Assembly: GCA_031275035.1 (NCBI GenBank) | Contig: JAISPH010000019.1 | Coordinates: 1-7,828 of the forward strand | Origin: Treponema sp. | GTDB lineage: Bacteria; Spirochaetota; Spirochaetia; Treponematales; Breznakiellaceae | DNA: 7,828 bases | Reading direction: 5' to 3' | Part shown: positions 6,205 through 7,828 of the stretch, one piece after another | How positions within the stretch are numbered: the first letter of the stretch is position 1 | How the letters are laid out: each line of letters opens with the position of its first letter | Made by a program: the position numbers and the translations under genes | The notes under the pieces: model-generated | The model's database searches: none | What the model was told of the DNA's origin: nothing | The model's input: only the letters and a program-made list of their open reading frames with translations

Positions 6205-7427
6205 ACTTCCTCCGGCAGCCTGGACGATCCGTAGACCGCCTCGGTTTTTGCTGAGATAAGCCCCTCCAGGGGCCGGATGGTAAGCCCCTCCCCGGCTTGA
6301 ACATCGGAAAAGCGCCGGACCACCCTGCCCGTTATCCGGCTTATCACCACCGAGAAACCCCGGTCCAGGGCCGCCAGGGGGCTTGCCGCTTCCAGACTGA
6401 TCCGGGCAAGTTCGGCCCGCCGCCGCAGTTCCCTTAAGCGTCCGCTCAGGGCCGAAAGCAGTCCCTCCTTGGCGTCGTCAAAGCGCACCAGCCGGGGCTG
6501 GAGTATATTCCGTATCCTGTATTCCAGGTCTTCCAGGCTGAAGGGCCTTACCAGCAGTCTGGCCCGGTCTATTTTCGCCCGGATATTTTGACAGAGACCG
6601 GCGGCGATCCGCCGGGCCGTTTCCAGCATTTCCTCCCGGCTGGCGCTTACCAGCTCCGCCGCCACCGACGGAGTCGGCGCCCGGAGATCCGCGGCAAAGT
6701 CCGACAGGGCCCAGTCTATCTCGTGGCCCACGGCGCTTACGAGGGGGATTTTCGAAGCGGCCACCGCCCTGACCACGGCCTCTTCGGAGAAGGGAAGAAG
6801 ATCCTCCAGGGATCCGCCCCCCCGGCCCAGGATAAGGACATCCGCCAGGTTCCAGCGGTTGGCCTGTTCAATACGCCGGACAATGACTGGAGCGGCCTCG
6901 CCGCCCTGGACCGGCGTGGGAAGGATGATCACCCGGATTCCCGGAGCCCGGCGGCGGAGTATGTTAAGAATATCCTGAATCGCCGCCCCGGTGGTGGACG
7001 TTATTACCCCCACGGTTCCGGGAAAGCGGGGGATGGGCTTTTTCCGCTCCCCGTCAAAGAGGCCCTCCGCCGCAAGCTGCCGTTTCCGCTGTTCCAGCAG
7101 GGCCAGGATGTCCCCGGCGCCGGCTTCCTCCATTTCCTCGCAGACAATCTGATAGGTCCCCCGCTGGGCGTAGACCTCCAGACTGCCCCGGACCCGGAGA
7201 AGCATTCCGTCCCTAGGCTCGAAACCGAGGCTGCGGAACCGGCTCTTGAACATCACCGCGGATACCGCCGCTCCGGCGTCTTTGAGGGTAAAGTAAAGAT
7301 GCCCCGTACTGGAAGGCCGGCAGTTGGAAAGCTCCCCCTCCACCACCAGGGAGGGAAAGGCCCCCTCCAGATTCGCCTTGATCCGGCCGGTAAGTTCGGA
7401 AACGGTCAGCTTTCGGCTTATATCCAT
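6201..7427 (-). CDS. xseA: Exodeoxyribonuclease VII large subunit
   Basis: Catalytic subunit of exonuclease VII, cytoplasmic, used in DNA repair and excision of mismatched strands. At 408 residues it is slightly short of the 456-residue E. coli protein. An N-terminal OB-fold (about 5-100, LTVSELTGRIK onward) binds single-stranded DNA. The catalytic core holds the residues known to be essential in E. coli: Asp152 (AAIQDIL), Arg202 (GRGGGSLEDL), and His235 with Asp238 (AVGHEID), followed by DLRAPTPSVAAEL. A coiled-coil region (about 262-345) that would bind XseB comes next, then the conserved SPLAALDRGFSVV (349-361). The start at 7427 is chosen because the family homology begins right after it. 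An in-frame ATG at 7487 would add 20 low-complexity residues. No Shine-Dalgarno precedes 7427; a TATACT hexamer lies 6 nt upstream. Confidence 0.95.
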   Translation of the reverse strand: MDISRKLTVSELTGRIKANLEGAFPSLVVEGELSNCRPSSTGHLYFTLKDAGAAVSAVMFKSRFRSLGFEPRDGMLLRVRGSLEVYAQRGTYQIVCEEMEEAGAGDILALLEQRKRQLAAEGLFDGERKKPIPRFPGTVGVITSTTGAAIQDILNILRRRAPGIRVIILPTPVQGGEAAPVIVRRIEQANRWNLADVLILGRGGGSLEDLLPFSEEAVVRAVAASKIPLVSAVGHEIDWALSDFAADLRAPTPSVAAELVSASREEMLETARRIAAGLCQNIRAKIDRARLLVRPFSLEDLEYRIRNILQPRLVRFDDAKEGLLSALSGRLRELRRRAELARISLEAASPLAALDRGFSVVISRITGRVVRRFSDVQAGEGLTIRPLEGLISAKTEAVYGSSRLPEEV

Positions 7428-7433
7428 GGGAAC

Positions 7434-7439
7434 AGTATA
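7434..7439 (-). promoter_or_regulatory. TATACT -10-like hexamer 6 nt before the xseA start
   Basis: TATACT matches five of six consensus -10 bases and ends 6 nt before the xseA ATG, where transcription starting at the A of the ATG would be expected. No good -35 is seen at the proper distance. An alternative promoter is TTGCTT (7503-7508) with TATGTA 16 nt later (7481-7486), which would give a leader of roughly 50 nt. Which of these is used cannot be settled by eye. Confidence 0.35.
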
Positions 7440-7508
7440 CGGGGGGAGCGCCGGGCAGGTATAGTCCCCGTAGCGGCCTCCATACATACCGCCGCCGCCA
7501 TAACAAGC

Positions 7509-7536
7509 AAAAAGCCCCCGGCAATTTCCGGCGGGC
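7509..7536 (-). terminator. Rho-independent terminator before xseA
   Basis: Read on the minus strand it is GCCCGCCGG, a 6-nt AAATTG loop, CCGGGGGC, then TTTTT. Four plus four G-C pairs form the stem with one bulged G, and the T-tract begins at the last stem base. It lies 13 nt past the TAA of the upstream partial gene and isolates that gene from xseA. Confidence 0.85.
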
Positions 7537-7549
7537 GCTACGCCGTTAG

Positions 7550-7828
7550 TTACCAGGCGTCCGGGTCAAACCACTCCGGTTTGTTTATATAGACATCGCC
7601 GTTTATGGTTGTATTGTTATTGGTGGTAATATTAATATCGCCGTTGATGACTTGCTGCGGGGGCGTTTTTTCTGTTTCGGGGCTTGTTTCATTTTGAGCG
7701 GGTACTTGCAAGAGCGAAATCAGAGCGTTGTCGGGAACTACCGTATATATTTGTGTTCCTGTGATTTGGGCGGTTTCGACGTTGGTGATTTTCAGGCGCA
7801 GTGAATAATTGCCGCCCAACGGCGTCAT
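7550..7828 (-). CDS. C-terminal part of an unidentified protein with Asn-Gly-Asp repeat tail
   Basis: The gene enters at the right edge, so only its last 92 or so residues are seen; the Met at the edge may be internal. The first third (GGNYSLRLKITNVETAQITG) resembles the strand pattern 'sequence variation in a parameter or lipid-linked envelope protein' seen at the end of CsgG/LpoB-like envelope proteins, where the chain reads as a report on ligand or 'variables attached to the message'; that likeness is by eye only. A Pro/Glu/Thr-rich linker (about residues 41-58) follows, then VINGDINI and TINGDVYI, two copies of an NGD[IV]xI unit around a TTNNNTT stretch, and an aromatic/acidic end (KPEWFDPDAW). 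Hand counting gives about 46% G+C here against roughly 60-70% in xseA and mutL, so it may have a different history. It ends at TAA 7550-7552, before the terminator. Confidence 0.75.
   Translation of the reverse strand: MTPLGGNYSLRLKITNVETAQITGTQIYTVVPDNALISLLQVPAQNETSPETEKTPPQQVINGDINITTNNNTTINGDVYINKPEWFDPDAW
7593..7652 (-). repeat. Imperfect direct repeat encoding the NGD[IV]xI units
   Basis: On the plus strand ATCGCCGTTTATGG (from about 7596) and ATCGCCGTTGATGA (from about 7637) are near-identical copies about 41 bases apart, with an A+T-rich TTGTTATTGGTGGTAAT stretch between. They encode TINGDVYI and VINGDINI. The repeat is at both DNA and protein level, so it looks like a recent internal duplication or a short beta-solenoid-like repeat. 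Confidence 0.55.

Noticed and set aside
3712..6234. 840-codon open frame on the plus strand
   Set aside because: It lies antisense to mutL and to parts of xseB and the membrane protein gene, all of which have conserved motifs or clear protein features. High G+C removes stops from opposite frames, and its product has no recognisable pattern.
7428..7487. 20-residue N-terminal extension of XseA from the ATG at 7487
   Set aside because: Family homology begins just after 7427, the extra residues (MYGGRYGDYTCPALPPYTVP) are low-complexity, and no Shine-Dalgarno precedes that ATG. It cannot be fully excluded.
6588..7592. 334-codon open frame on the plus strand
   Set aside because: It is antisense to xseA, whose catalytic residues are intact, and it crosses the terminator before xseA.

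Overview
The window is about 60% G+C by eye and carries a compact block of minus-strand genes. Every well-supported gene reads from high to low coordinates. The content is chromosomal housekeeping (exonuclease VII and mismatch repair) followed by two envelope-type proteins of unknown function. A relaxed lipobox, an endonuclease-type MutL and the style of the two envelope proteins suggest a spirochaete, perhaps a Treponema relative. That placement is a family-level impression and not a database result.

Layout in transcription order, from the right edge leftwards: (1) the C-terminal end of a relatively A+T-rich gene entering at 7828, with a dyad near its end encoding Asn-Gly-Asp repeats, closed by a good rho-independent terminator (7509-7536). 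(2) xseA, xseB and mutL, tightly packed: xseA and xseB overlap by 4 nt, the mutL GTG directly abuts the xseB stop, and xseB and mutL have strong Shine-Dalgarno sites. (3) A hairpin-rich 100-bp gap with a plausible promoter. (4) A large membrane-anchored protein (about 893 aa) with a C-terminal beta-propeller-like half, coupled to (5) a TPR-like lipoprotein (382 aa). (6) About 165 bp at the left edge with nested and mutually exclusive inverted repeats and no convincing gene.

Functionally, xseA and xseB make the two subunits of exonuclease VII, one of the single-strand exonucleases able to carry out excision in methyl-directed mismatch repair in E. coli. Coexpression with a MutL that carries its own endonuclease motif would place nicking and excision under one promoter. 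The downstream pair looks like an inner-membrane/periplasmic propeller protein plus a lipoprotein made in step, but no function can be assigned. I saw no mobile element, CRISPR array, tRNA or rRNA. The least explained parts are the switch-like inverted repeats at the left edge and the apparent lack of Shine-Dalgarno sites, with -10-like hexamers 6-7 nt before the start codon, at the first genes of the two transcription units.
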